A stretch of 64,000 nucleotides of DNA from contig NZ_JARGYD010000001.1 of NCBI RefSeq assembly GCF_029168315.1, positions 248,001 to 312,000 on the forward strand, written 5' to 3'. Numbering within the stretch: the first letter of the stretch is position 1; each line of letters begins with the position of its first letter. The notes beneath the pieces are model-generated. The model was not told where the DNA came from. It made no database searches and saw only the letters and a list, made by a program, of their open reading frames with translations. Position numbers and translations under genes: made by a program. The DNA is from Psychromarinibacter halotolerans. Lineage in GTDB: Bacteria > Pseudomonadota > Alphaproteobacteria > Rhodobacterales > Rhodobacteraceae. Of the stretch, positions 12,362-21,825 are shown in pieces.

Positions 12362-13878
12362 GACAGGCTCTCCAGCCGCGCCTCGATCTCCTTCTCCAGC
12401 CGCCGCCCCTCGGCGAACTGTGCCCGAAGCTCTGCCGTCAGCCGGACGAATTTCTCCTCGAAAGGCTCGCCGTCCTCCTCGGCCGCGCCGGCGCCGACAT
12501 AGCGGCCCGGGGTCAGGACGTAGTTGTGCTTCGCGATCTCCTCCATGGAGGCCGCCTTGCAGAAGCCCGGCTCGTCGGCATAGGCGCCCGCGTCCGGCTC
12601 TCCACGCCAGGCGTGGTAGGCGGTGGCGATGCGCGCGATCTCCTCCTGCGACAGTTCCTTCTGCTTGCGCGATCCCGGCACCAGCGCGCCCATCTTGCGG
12701 GCGTCGATGAACAGCACCTCGCCGCGCCGGTCACGCAGCTTGGCGTCCTTCGCCACGCCGTTCGACTTATCCTTCGCCAAGATCCAGATGCAGGCCGGGA
12801 TCTGGGTGCCGTAGAAGAGCTGTCCCGGCAGGGCGATCATGGCGTCCACCGCCTCGGCCTCGACCATGGCGCGGCGAATGTCGCCCTCTCCGCTCGACAT
12901 GGACGACATGGAGCCGTTGGCCATGACCACACCCGCGATGCCGGTGCTGCCCAACTTGTCGTAGATGTGCTGCATCCAGGCGAAGTTGGCGTTGCCGACC
13001 GGAGGTGTGCCGAATTTCCAGCGACGGTCCTCCGCCAGGATGTCACCGGACCAGTCGGAGATGTTGAACGGCGGATTGGCCATGACGTAGTCGAACTTCT
13101 CGTCCGGGAAGGCATCGCGGAGGAGCGTGCCCTCGGCGTTCCATTGCAGGTTCGCAACGATCCCACGGATGGCGAGGTTCATCCGCGCGAGGCCGTAGGT
13201 CGTGTGGTTCCGCTCCTGCCCGTAGATGGCGAGGTCGGCCCGGCGATACTTGTGCGCCTCGAGGAAATTCTCGGACTGGACCATGAAGGAGCCCGACCCA
13301 TGACAGGGCTCATACAGGCGGCCGCGCGCGGGCTCGATCATCTGGACGATGAGCTCGACGATCGGCTTCGGCGTGTGGAAGTCGCCGCCCCGCTTGCCCT
13401 CGTTGCTGGCGAATTCGGAGATGAAATACTCGTAGATGCGGCCGATCAGGTCGAAGTCCCGGGGCGTGCCGTCGAACTCGATGTTCGAGAAGAGGTCGAC
13501 TAAGCCGGTCACGATGGAGGGGTCGAGAGACTCGCGCCCGAAGACCTTCGGGAGCGCGCCTTTGAGCTGCTCGTTGTCGGCCTCGATCGCACGCATGGCG
13601 TTATCGACCTTGACCCCGATGCCCTTATCCTTGGCGTTCGCGGCCAACGTGCTCCAGCGCGCCGCCTCGGGCACCCAGAAGATACCGTCGGCGAGGTATT
13701 CGTCGACATCCTCGGCAACCTCCTCACCCTCGGGCAGGAGCTCGTCATACTTCCGCTGGAAGGCGGTGCCGATGTAGCGCAGGAAGAGCAGGCCCAAGGC
13801 CACGTGCTTGTATTCGCCCGGATCCATGGACCCGCGCATCTTGTCGGCCGCCGCGAAGAGCGTCTTTTCGATGGTCAT
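12358..13878 (-). CDS. hsdM: Type I restriction-modification methyltransferase subunit M (HsdM)
   Basis: 506 residues from the ATG at 13878, chosen because MTIEKTLFAAADKMRGSMDP is the family N-terminus and AAGGGA lies just upstream; an in-frame ATG at 13932 would add 18 residues. An N-terminal helical domain (HsdM_N) is followed by the N6-adenine methyltransferase core: SAM-binding motif YEPCHGSGSF (about 189-198) and catalytic NPPF (268-271). Motif I has His in place of the usual Gly/Cys context, a mild variation. HsdM modifies the host target sequence to protect it from HsdR. It is the first gene of the operon hsdM-hsdS-X-Y-hsdR. Confidence 0.96.
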   Translation of the reverse strand: MTIEKTLFAAADKMRGSMDPGEYKHVALGLLFLRYIGTAFQRKYDELLPEGEEVAEDVDEYLADGIFWVPEAARWSTLAANAKDKGIGVKVDNAMRAIEADNEQLKGALPKVFGRESLDPSIVTGLVDLFSNIEFDGTPRDFDLIGRIYEYFISEFASNEGKRGGDFHTPKPIVELIVQMIEPARGRLYEPCHGSGSFMVQSENFLEAHKYRRADLAIYGQERNHTTYGLARMNLAIRGIVANLQWNAEGTLLRDAFPDEKFDYVMANPPFNISDWSGDILAEDRRWKFGTPPVGNANFAWMQHIYDKLGSTGIAGVVMANGSMSSMSSGEGDIRRAMVEAEAVDAMIALPGQLFYGTQIPACIWILAKDKSNGVAKDAKLRDRRGEVLFIDARKMGALVPGSRKQKELSQEEIARIATAYHAWRGEPDAGAYADEPGFCKAASMEEIAKHNYVLTPGRYVGAGAAEEDGEPFEEKFVRLTAELRAQFAEGRRLEKEIEARLESLS

Positions 13879-14157
13879 CTGCCGTCCCTTCCCTGGCGTT
13901 GGGTCGCCAGTCGGTTGATTTGCTTGCGCCATTTATCGTCGGAAAAAGGGTTGGGATCAATTCTCCCAGTGCGGAGGTTCGAATGCTGGCGCAAAGTATA
14001 CTTTTGCGAAACCCGGCATTTTCTTTTTCGTCGAACCCGGGAAGCACCATGTGACCGGAAGAGGGACACCGGACTCTGCGATGCTCGACCGAGGGAGGCA
14101 GCGTCACACGGCTCCGGGCCCTCGATCATCTCCTTCAGGAGGCAAAAAAGAAAGGCT

Positions 14158-14181
14158 GTCGGCGGGCCGACTTTTTTCTTT
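14158..14181 (+). terminator. Terminator-like hairpin in the hsdM/kfrA spacer
   Basis: A 6-bp GC stem (GTCGGC, GG loop, GCCGAC) followed by TTTTTTCTTT. A matching A-rich tract precedes the stem, so it could also work on the other strand. Its position between two divergent genes is unusual; it may insulate them or end an unseen short transcript. Confidence 0.45.
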
Positions 14182-14249
14182 TCGGCGTTTTTTGCCTATT
14201 AGAAGTAGACCCATCTCCTCAGCACCACCCCGTCGGGGCGGTAGCGCGA

Positions 14250-14280
14250 GGTAACGGTATTACCGGCGCTTACCATTACC
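14250..14280. promoter_or_regulatory. Candidate KfrA-type operator (GGTAA/TTACC repeats)
   Basis: GGTAACGGTATTACC is an inverted repeat (GGTAA and TTACC around CGGTA), followed at once by two more half-sites, CTTACC and ATTACC. The cluster lies 17 bp upstream of the kfrA-like ATG. KfrA proteins of plasmids are known to repress their own promoters through repeated operator sites, so autoregulation is a reasonable reading. Confidence 0.5.
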
Positions 14281-14296
14281 AAAATGGGAGCCGGAC

Positions 14297-14968
14297 ATGG
14301 CCCAAAAGAAGAACAACACGTCCCTGGAAAAGCAGGTCCGTGACGCAATCCAACAGCTTACCGCCGACGGCAAGCCGGTCACGAACCAAGCGGTGCGCGA
14401 CCTCCTCGGAGGCGGATCGTTTCGGGACATCTCTCCGAAGGTGAAGCAGATCACCGCGGAGATCGCGGCGAAGGAACAGGCGGCCCGGGCCGCCCCGGAG
14501 ATGCCCGAGGATTTTCGCGATGCCGCAGCCGCCATGTGGCAGATGTCCTGGGAACTCGCGGACGAGATCGCAGCATCGGACCGTCGGGCGCATGCCGTCG
14601 AACTCGAGCGCCTCAAAGGCGAAGTCGACGAGGCGCTCGCGAACTGCGCGCTGGTCGAAGACGAGCGGGACGACGCGGAGATGCGGGTCCAAGACCTGGA
14701 AAAGCGGCTCGACGAAGCCCAGGCCACTCTGCACGACGCGCAGCTTGAAATCGCGCGTCTCAACGGGCGTCTGATGGAGCGCGAGAAGGACATCGTCAGC
14801 CGGGTGAAGCGGACGAAGGCGCCTCGCAAGACTAAGAACCCGACCGATGATGCCGACGACACACCGCCGGCGACCGAGGAGAACGTCGACAACCAGCTGG
14901 ACATGTTTCCCAACGACAAGCTTGGCGAGAAGAAGCACGGTGATCCCGAGCCCATCGCGGCCGAGTGA
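14297..14968 (+). CDS. KfrA-like plasmid DNA-binding coiled-coil protein
   Basis: A 223-residue protein. Residues 1-65 form a KfrA_N-type DNA-binding region (LEKQVRDAIQQLTADGKPVT, then NQAVRDLLGGGSFRDISPKV). Residues about 90-175 are a long charged coiled coil (ERLKGEVDEALANC, LEKRLDEAQATLHDAQLEI). The tail is basic then acidic and disordered. KfrA proteins bind plasmid DNA, repress their own genes and may help stability or segregation. Its presence between R-M and relaxase genes supports a plasmid ancestry for the island. Confidence 0.85.
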   Translation: MAQKKNNTSLEKQVRDAIQQLTADGKPVTNQAVRDLLGGGSFRDISPKVKQITAEIAAKEQAARAAPEMPEDFRDAAAAMWQMSWELADEIAASDRRAHAVELERLKGEVDEALANCALVEDERDDAEMRVQDLEKRLDEAQATLHDAQLEIARLNGRLMEREKDIVSRVKRTKAPRKTKNPTDDADDTPPATEENVDNQLDMFPNDKLGEKKHGDPEPIAAE

Positions 14969-15032
14969 TTTCGCTCAGAATCTCTGGCCGGATCCCAGGT
15001 CAGGAAACTGCTGACGGACTCTTAGCTGGCCC

Positions 15033-15052
15033 CCGGGCGGCACTCCGCCCGG
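15033..15052. terminator. GC-rich hairpin between convergent kfrA-like and mob genes
   Basis: CCGGGCGG, loop CACT, CCGCCCGG: a perfect 8-bp stem in the 116-bp spacer between two convergent genes. There is no T tract, so termination efficiency is uncertain. Confidence 0.5.
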
Positions 15053-15084
15053 TGGCGGCTCCCAATAATGCCCCCAAGATGATC

Positions 15085-16773
15085 TTATCGGACGAGCTGG
15101 CGAACCCGAACCTTGCGTTTCACCCGTATCGGCTTCGGCGGCGTATCGATGTGCAGGTGGGCGCGATCCTTGCTCAGAGCCTTCGCGGGATCATGGCGTC
15201 CGGTTTCAAGATCCAGACCGCGCTGCCTCGCCTCGTGGAAGAGCAACCTGACGGCAGTCGCGTACGTGCCTTGCAGCGCACCATCACTGTCGCCGTCGGT
15301 CAACAGAAATGCGTCCTGCGTCGCGGAGAAGCAGTTCGAGAGGGATGCGTTGGTCATGTCGTCCAGCTCGAGCTGCAGCGCACTTCGGTCCGCATTTTTC
15401 GGAATGCTCCAGGCGCCCGGGAAGGCATCGGCCGTCTTCTCGGCAACCGGGTCCTCTCCTCGCTCAAGCGCGTCGACGACGAACTGTACGGGTTTCGGCA
15501 CCCAGCCTCTCATGGAGCTCACGACCTTAGCGAGAGCTCGGGATTTCCAGTTGAATAGGGTCTCGGACCGATCCACCTCGATCTCGCGGTCTTCGACCCG
15601 CGCCTGGTTCGCGCGAACATTCTCGAGCATCGAGTCAGCAACGGCCACCCTTCTGTCGGCAGAAGTCTTCATCTGGTTCACCGACGCCAGTTTCTTTGCG
15701 AACTTCACGACGACATCGAAGGCCGGCTGAATTCGCCGCGCGAGTTGATTGCGGTCTTTCGGGTCGGAGGGCGCATTCGGGCCGAAATTAAGTCCTTCCG
15801 ACTTCGCCGAGGTCGCAGGCCTGTATGCGATCTTCTCGTCGAGAACGGCAGCGGTGCCTGCGTCGATCGCCTCCGCTTTCTGCTCCGCCGTCGCGGCGAC
15901 GACCTTCGCGCGTTCGAGTTCGTCGGTGATGCGCATCTCGGCATTTTCGAGCTCCGTGCGCCGTTGCTCGTCCTCGGCCCGGAGTCTCGCGGACTCCTTC
16001 GCCCGCTTGTAGTCCGAAGTGCTCAGGCGCTCACGCCTCGGTCCATATCTTAGCAGCCCGGCATCCTTGAACACGGCCGCGTAGAAATCATCTTGCCATC
16101 CTCGCATGGCGTCGCAGTAGGCAATGTTTCCCAGCTTGTTGACATGGCGCTTCGAGAGCTTGCGGCCTTCGGCTTCCGTGAAAACCCGACCCTTCGCGGC
16201 ATGTCCGGGATGCAGATGCTTCACCGAACCGCGCTCGGGGTCCAGCGCCATGATGTGAGCGTGCAGAAATTCTTCGTCCCAGTGCACCACCGCCATCATG
16301 AAACGCCCCCCGGCTTTCTCGATCCGTTCGCGGTCGTGCTTGATCGCCTTTTGGAGAACCTTTGCCGCGCGAGCACGCACCACCGGATCCGAAAGGGCTT
16401 CCTCTGTTCGAACCGGCAAGGACACGACGCTTGCATAAATCGAGGCGGTGTCGGCACGGATCTTGCGTTCGCGCAGCATGACCGACCCATCAGGTTGTTC
16501 ATAGGAGACCGTGGTCTTGACGGCCGCCGCCCTTCTTTGTGCCTCCCGCAGATCGACGAAATTGTCGACGTCTCCGGGAATGACCTCGGGGCCCGGACGA
16601 CCGGGAATGACATGCTGGGATGCGTGCTCGAGGCGCTCGAGTTCGTCGATGATCTCTTGTGCCGTCCAAGCCTTCTGCCCATTCTTGCGCTTGCCGAAGA
16701 ACTCATCCGGACTGGCGGCCGACTTGCCTTTCGCAGAATAGGTTTCGATATGCGCGAATTGAGGTCCTTCCAT
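15085..16773 (-). CDS. mob: MOBV-like (Mob/Pre family) relaxase
   Basis: 562 residues from the ATG at 16773, preferred over one at 16872 because GGTGGAG lies upstream, MEGPQFAHIETYSAKGK matches Mob N-termini, and the longer start would run through a candidate oriT hairpin. The metal-binding motif is HWDEEFLHAHI (His164, Asp166-Glu167, His171, His173), the HxDE...HxH signature of MOBV relaxases. A long helical segment (about 255-430) follows. The enzyme would nick oriT and carry the strand for conjugal mobilization using a helper's transfer apparatus. The basic C-terminus (PKPIRVKRKVRVRQLVR) may bind DNA. Confidence 0.8.
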   Translation of the reverse strand: MEGPQFAHIETYSAKGKSAASPDEFFGKRKNGQKAWTAQEIIDELERLEHASQHVIPGRPGPEVIPGDVDNFVDLREAQRRAAAVKTTVSYEQPDGSVMLRERKIRADTASIYASVVSLPVRTEEALSDPVVRARAAKVLQKAIKHDRERIEKAGGRFMMAVVHWDEEFLHAHIMALDPERGSVKHLHPGHAAKGRVFTEAEGRKLSKRHVNKLGNIAYCDAMRGWQDDFYAAVFKDAGLLRYGPRRERLSTSDYKRAKESARLRAEDEQRRTELENAEMRITDELERAKVVAATAEQKAEAIDAGTAAVLDEKIAYRPATSAKSEGLNFGPNAPSDPKDRNQLARRIQPAFDVVVKFAKKLASVNQMKTSADRRVAVADSMLENVRANQARVEDREIEVDRSETLFNWKSRALAKVVSSMRGWVPKPVQFVVDALERGEDPVAEKTADAFPGAWSIPKNADRSALQLELDDMTNASLSNCFSATQDAFLLTDGDSDGALQGTYATAVRLLFHEARQRGLDLETGRHDPAKALSKDRAHLHIDTPPKPIRVKRKVRVRQLVR

Positions 16774-16864
16774 TTGCTCCACCTTCCGAGGTTCAGGTGA
16801 AGCGGAAATGGGTCCCGCTGGCGCGGGCGGGCGGTATTCAGGCCAACCGGGATCGGCTTCCTCG

Positions 16865-16897
16865 ATACACATAGGGACCGACTATGTGTATTACTCT
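16865..16897. other. Candidate origin of transfer (oriT) hairpin
   Basis: ATACACATAG and CTATGTGTAT form a perfect 10-bp inverted repeat with a 7-nt loop (16865-16891). It is followed by TACT, so that TATGTGTATTA resembles the TAGTGTG/TTA nick region of MOBV plasmids such as pMV158. It lies 92 bp upstream of the relaxase start, where MOBV origins usually are. The exact nick site is inferred. Confidence 0.5.
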
Positions 16898-17227
16898 GCG
16901 CTGCGCTTGCTCCATACACACCGCCGGCCAAAGGGGCGCTGCGCCCCCTCTGGACACCCCAGGAGGGAGAGCGCTCGCCGCCTCTCCCTGTGACCCTCTC
17001 AGGCGCCTCCGGCGGGCAAGGGGTCGTCGTTCGCCACTCCCCCCTCTGCACACCCCCCTGGCGTCTCCGACGGGTCGAGGAAGGTCGTTCCGCACTCCTT
17101 CCCCGACACCCCATCCTGCTCGCGTCCCGCGCGGCCAAGAAAGGGTGCCCCTCTCCTGGACCTCTCCCGTCGGACAGACATGATCGATAGGAGTGGGAGG
17201 CAAGGCGAAGCCGGGAAAACGTTCGCC

Positions 17228-17283
17228 GGATGCCTCCTTGTTGCCGCGCCATCTCGGTGAGACGCGGAGACAAGGAGGCATCC
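17228..17283 (+). promoter_or_regulatory. Long hairpin that sequesters a ribosome-binding site
   Basis: GGATGCCTCCTTGT at 17228-17241 is the exact reverse complement of ACAAGGAGGCATCC at 17270-17283. An inner CCGCG/CGCGG stem sits in the 28-nt loop. The 3' arm contains AAGGAGG, the ribosome site for the ATG at 17285. As RNA, the stem would hide this site, so translation of the next gene would need unfolding. It could alternatively act at the DNA level as a binding site. Confidence 0.6.
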
Positions 17284-17284
17284 G

Positions 17285-17647
17285 ATGACCTGGGATCCGA
17301 AGCTGGCGATGATGCGCACTGAGCTGTCGCGTGACCTTGGCCAGGTAAAAGCCTGGTGCGAGCACAAACACCCCGGCCGGCCGCGATACACCCTCGTCGC
17401 TGTGGCGAAATTCTACGAGGCCATGGGAGTATCCCTGGAAGTCGGTGTCGCGGAAACCGAGCATCCCTTCGACGAGGATTCGATCATCAGAACCGCAGTC
17501 AAGGGCCTCGGCGTGCTGGGCTACTTCACAAGCACGTCTGGTGCCAAGTGGACATCGCCAGGCACGATCGTGTTTGCCGCGGACCTTTCTGCCCACGAAA
17601 GCCTCGCGGCGGTGAGATACTTCCGTGAGATGGGCCTCTCGGAATAG
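17285..17647 (+). CDS. Small uncharacterised island protein
   Basis: A 120-residue soluble protein with no recognised family, beginning MTWDPKLAMMRTELSRDLGQ. The central part reads HPGRPRYTLVAVAKFYEAMG and the C-terminal third KWTSPGTIVFAADLSAHES. A very strong ribosome site (AAGGAGG) precedes the ATG but lies in the 3' arm of a 14-bp hairpin. It lies between the relaxase control region and the integrase module on the plus strand. Length and frame look genuine; function unknown. Confidence 0.65.
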   Translation: MTWDPKLAMMRTELSRDLGQVKAWCEHKHPGRPRYTLVAVAKFYEAMGVSLEVGVAETEHPFDEDSIIRTAVKGLGVLGYFTSTSGAKWTSPGTIVFAADLSAHESLAAVRYFREMGLSE

Positions 17648-17672
17648 CGCCGAGACGCAGCGCCGCGGTTTC

Positions 17673-17704
17673 CGAAGCCGGTCTTTTTTGCGAGACCGGC
17701 TTCG
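17673..17704 (+). terminator. Strong hairpin after the 120-residue gene
   Basis: CGAAGCCGGTCT (17673-17684) and AGACCGGCTTCG (17693-17704) form a perfect 12-bp stem with the loop TTTTTGCG. It starts 26 bp after the stop. No T tract follows, so it may be a terminator or a transcript-stabilising hairpin. Confidence 0.55.
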
Positions 17705-17912
17705 CAAGTCGCGGCCCCACGAAGGCCCGAACCGATCAAGGGCATGTACCGAGCGGACCGGAACATCCGCGCATGCCCTCGAGGATCACCGGCGAAGTAC
17801 TCGCGAGTGATCAGCCCCGCCGAACCTCCTGCTGGCGGGGTCTTGAAGAAAACGGCACCGACAAAGTTCCGGGCTGCATTGGGCAGCCCATCGGATGCCA
17901 GGGAGACCCGGA

Positions 17913-18275
17913 ATGGGTAGACAAGAACTCATCACCATCGATCCGAAGACCGGCGTGCCGCGCGCGACAGCTCATCGCCTGACGCGCAGTTTTCTCGCCC
18001 GGCACGGGACAGGCCTCGACGATCTTCTCCGGCGTTTTCCGACCGGCCCGGGGCCGGCGTTGCGGGCTGCAATAGAGCGCTGCCTCGCGCCCGGAGGTGC
18101 AGAACCAGAACTGCAGATCGCTCTCGACGAAGCATGCGACACGCTGCTGTCGCTACGGGCTGAGGAAATTCACTTGTCGCCCGCTGACGCTGACAAGCGC
18201 CTCAACATCGACGCCGGACTCCGCTGGTATGCCGCGCGTCTATGCGACCTCGCGAAAGCCGCACGGCGCATGTGA
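17913..18275 (+). CDS. Small uncharacterised island protein
   Basis: 120 residues from the ATG at 17913, chosen because GGGAG lies 8 bp upstream; an in-frame ATG at 17895 has no ribosome site. It starts MGRQELITIDPKTGVPRATA and is largely helical, ending DAGLRWYAARLCDLAKAARRM. No family was recognised. It precedes the small gene and integrase on the same strand, separated from them by about 150 bp. The composition is ordinary for the island. Confidence 0.6.
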   Translation: MGRQELITIDPKTGVPRATAHRLTRSFLARHGTGLDDLLRRFPTGPGPALRAAIERCLAPGGAEPELQIALDEACDTLLSLRAEEIHLSPADADKRLNIDAGLRWYAARLCDLAKAARRM

Positions 18276-18422
18276 TGCGTCCCCGGGGCCCGCGTTTGCA
18301 TACTCAGTCGCGGGTCCTTCTCTCGATCCAGCCCCCGGTCAACTCCAGATATCAAACCCTGGTCAAGATCATCTCCGAGCGACGGGAAACCGCCGCATCT
18401 CCTCGAAAATGAGGAGCCAGAC

Positions 18423-18620
18423 ATGCCTGCTGCAAAACTATCCAAGGCCTCGATGGCCAACGCTCTCGATGCGATTGTCGCGGCGGGTCTGACACCCGGC
18501 CATGTGCGCGTCGATCCCGATGGCTCATTCTGGGTCGATATTATCCCCGCCTGCGGAGCAATTGAAAGGGCGGCTTTGGTTGGTGAAGATGAACCCGAGA
18601 AGTTCGAGGACGTGAAATGA
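18423..18620 (+). CDS. Small protein translationally coupled to the integrase
   Basis: 65 residues, MPAAKLSKASMANALDAIVA then AGLTPGHVRVDPDGSFWVDI, ending in an acidic tail. GAGGAG precedes the ATG. Its stop overlaps the integrase start (ATGA), so the two are coupled. Small proteins of this kind commonly precede tyrosine integrases of alphaproteobacterial islands. It might be a recombination directionality factor, but it lacks a clear winged-helix excisionase signature and this is only suggested by position. Confidence 0.7.
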   Translation: MPAAKLSKASMANALDAIVAAGLTPGHVRVDPDGSFWVDIIPACGAIERAALVGEDEPEKFEDVK

Positions 18621-19891
18621 AACTGGAAGTGGATTACCCGGGCCTGCTGCCAGAGAAGACGCCTGCCGGAAATCCGCGTTGGCGTGTTCGTGTCCTTGGT
18701 AACAAGAAGCGACGTATCACGCTGGCAGTCGCACCTGGTCACCCCGACTTCGAGGTCCACTACGACGCCGCACGGCGTGGCAAGAAGCTTCAGGTTCAGC
18801 CTCCCCAGAAAGCGGCTCGCGCAACGCTCGATGAACTTCGTGAAAGGTATTCAGCGGCCATGTCTGACATGGTCAACGCTGGGACCATGTCGAAGGACAC
18901 TATGGCCAGCAGGGTACGTGGCCTCACGCAAGCCTGCAAAGTTGAACACAAGGGCCGCCGCATGGGGGCCTTGCATGTCGATATGCCCAAAGATGCGTTC
19001 CTACTTATCAGGAACAGTTTCGGTCCCAGGACTGGTGCGGCGGAGACATGTCTGAAGGCATTGAAGGCCGCGTATCTCTGGGGCGAGGATCACGGCTTTC
19101 CGAGGGATTCTGCAGTTCACAGGGTCACCAGCCCCCACAAAGGAAAGGGCGGCGCGAAGGTCTGGTCCGAAGCAGACGAATCGAAATTCCTTGCGAAGCA
19201 CGGTCGTGGAACAATGGCCCGTCGCTGGTTTTACTTGGCCAAGAACATGGCCGGACGCATTGGCGATACGTTCGACATCGGCCCAGAAAACATCAAGCTC
19301 AAGGACGGACGCGCCTACCTCGGGTGGCAACCGAAGAAGAAGGGCTCGAAATATGTCCTGGTGCCCATGATGCGTGAACTCGTCGAAGAATTGGAACTGG
19401 GTGATATGCATGAAGATGCTTTCATCCTGACCGCCCACGGACGGCCGTTCGAGTCCAAGAACTCTCTCAGCAACAGGATTGCAAAGTGGGTGGAACAAGC
19501 CGGCCTGACTCGTGACGTCGAGGTAGAGGACAAGAAGACGGGTGAGAAGGTGGTCGAAAAGCGTGCCGCCCGGTCTCAGCACGGTGTTCGCAAAGCGACC
19601 GCGCATGAGCTGGCTCAGTCCGGCGCGAACGTCTTCGAAATCGCCGCCCGACTGTCGCACTCCGACTTCAAGTCGGCGGCGCCCTACGTCCAGGATGTCG
19701 ACCGCGAGCGCCTTGCCGAGTCCGGCTTCGATCGTGCGGAGAAGGCTCGTCAGGCACGAGGTGTCCCACGCAACCAAAGCCGTGGGACACCTGATGACTC
19801 AGGTGCCAGTAAAATAAGGCTCTTCGGGAATAAGTGGCAGCCCGTAGGGGAATCGAACCCCTCTTTCCAGGTTGAAAACCTGGCGTCCTAA
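18617..19891 (+). CDS. int: Tyrosine-type site-specific integrase
   Basis: 424 residues. The N-terminal part (about 70-165) is a SAM-like core-binding domain. The catalytic domain has Arg214 (AGRIGDTFD), a Lys in KKKGSKYVLVP (about 242), His322-x-x-Arg325 (SQHGVRK), His348 (LSHSD) and the nucleophile Tyr357 (APYVQD). It would integrate and excise the island at tRNA-Glu. The last codons (WQPVGESNPSF...) are encoded by the antisense strand of the tRNA, so the C-terminus is supplied by the target site. In the excised circle the frame would instead read into the sequence now at 4717-4755 and end WQPVGDSDLDPK. Confidence 0.95.
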   Translation: MKLEVDYPGLLPEKTPAGNPRWRVRVLGNKKRRITLAVAPGHPDFEVHYDAARRGKKLQVQPPQKAARATLDELRERYSAAMSDMVNAGTMSKDTMASRVRGLTQACKVEHKGRRMGALHVDMPKDAFLLIRNSFGPRTGAAETCLKALKAAYLWGEDHGFPRDSAVHRVTSPHKGKGGAKVWSEADESKFLAKHGRGTMARRWFYLAKNMAGRIGDTFDIGPENIKLKDGRAYLGWQPKKKGSKYVLVPMMRELVEELELGDMHEDAFILTAHGRPFESKNSLSNRIAKWVEQAGLTRDVEVEDKKTGEKVVEKRAARSQHGVRKATAHELAQSGANVFEIAARLSHSDFKSAAPYVQDVDRERLAESGFDRAEKARQARGVPRNQSRGTPDDSGASKIRLFGNKWQPVGESNPSFQVENLAS

Positions 19892-19909
19892 CCGATAGAC
19901 GAACGGGCC
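19835..19909 (-). tRNA. tRNA-Glu (anticodon UUC)
   Basis: The minus strand reads GGCCCGTTCGTCTATCGG and onward to CTACGGGCTGCCA with a full cloverleaf. The acceptor stem is GGCCCGT/ACGGGCT, with G1-U72 wobble. The anticodon stem is CCAGG/CCTGG with loop TTTTCAA, giving anticodon TTC. The T arm is GGGG/CCCC with TTCGATT, and CCA is encoded. It is intact although it is the insertion site of the island, because the integrated element restores the 3' end. The integrase gene overlaps it on the other strand. Confidence 0.97.
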
Positions 19910-19986
19910 ATGCCGTGGCGTGGGGAGCTATCTAGTTGAGGTCCGCAGTCGCCGCAAGAGGGTTTTTTCGCCTTTCGGCACCTTTT

Positions 19987-21732
<1,746 letters not shown>

Positions 21733-21825
21733 GCCAAGGATGTCGCAAGCCGCGCGGGGATTGGCAAGCGGGGGCTTCCCGGACGTCCCGTTAAGGCGCA
21801 ACATGTGAAGAGGGAGGACACTGAC

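Larger units (their letters stand above)
13879..14296. promoter_or_regulatory. Divergent control region between hsdM and the kfrA-like gene
   Basis: A 418-bp spacer without a gene. It holds the R-M operon promoter on the minus strand and the kfrA-like promoter on the plus strand. A hairpin GTCGGC/GCCGAC at 14158-14171, followed by a run of T with one C, resembles a plus-strand terminator and separates the two promoter zones. Repeated TTACC/GGTAA elements lie just upstream of the kfrA-like start. Confidence 0.55.
16774..17284. other. Non-coding region upstream of the relaxase with candidate oriT and a long hairpin
   Basis: 510 bp between divergent genes, with open frames that look spurious. 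It is rich in short inverted repeats, including GGGGCGC/GCGCCCC at 16931-16945, and CT-rich tracts. A transfer origin is expected here, next to the relaxase gene. The right end holds a long hairpin that covers the ribosome site of the next gene. Confidence 0.5.

Noticed and set aside
16808..17264. Short open frames in the non-coding region upstream of the relaxase
   Set aside because: They overlap on both strands, lack ribosome sites and lie in repeat-rich sequence with a candidate oriT.
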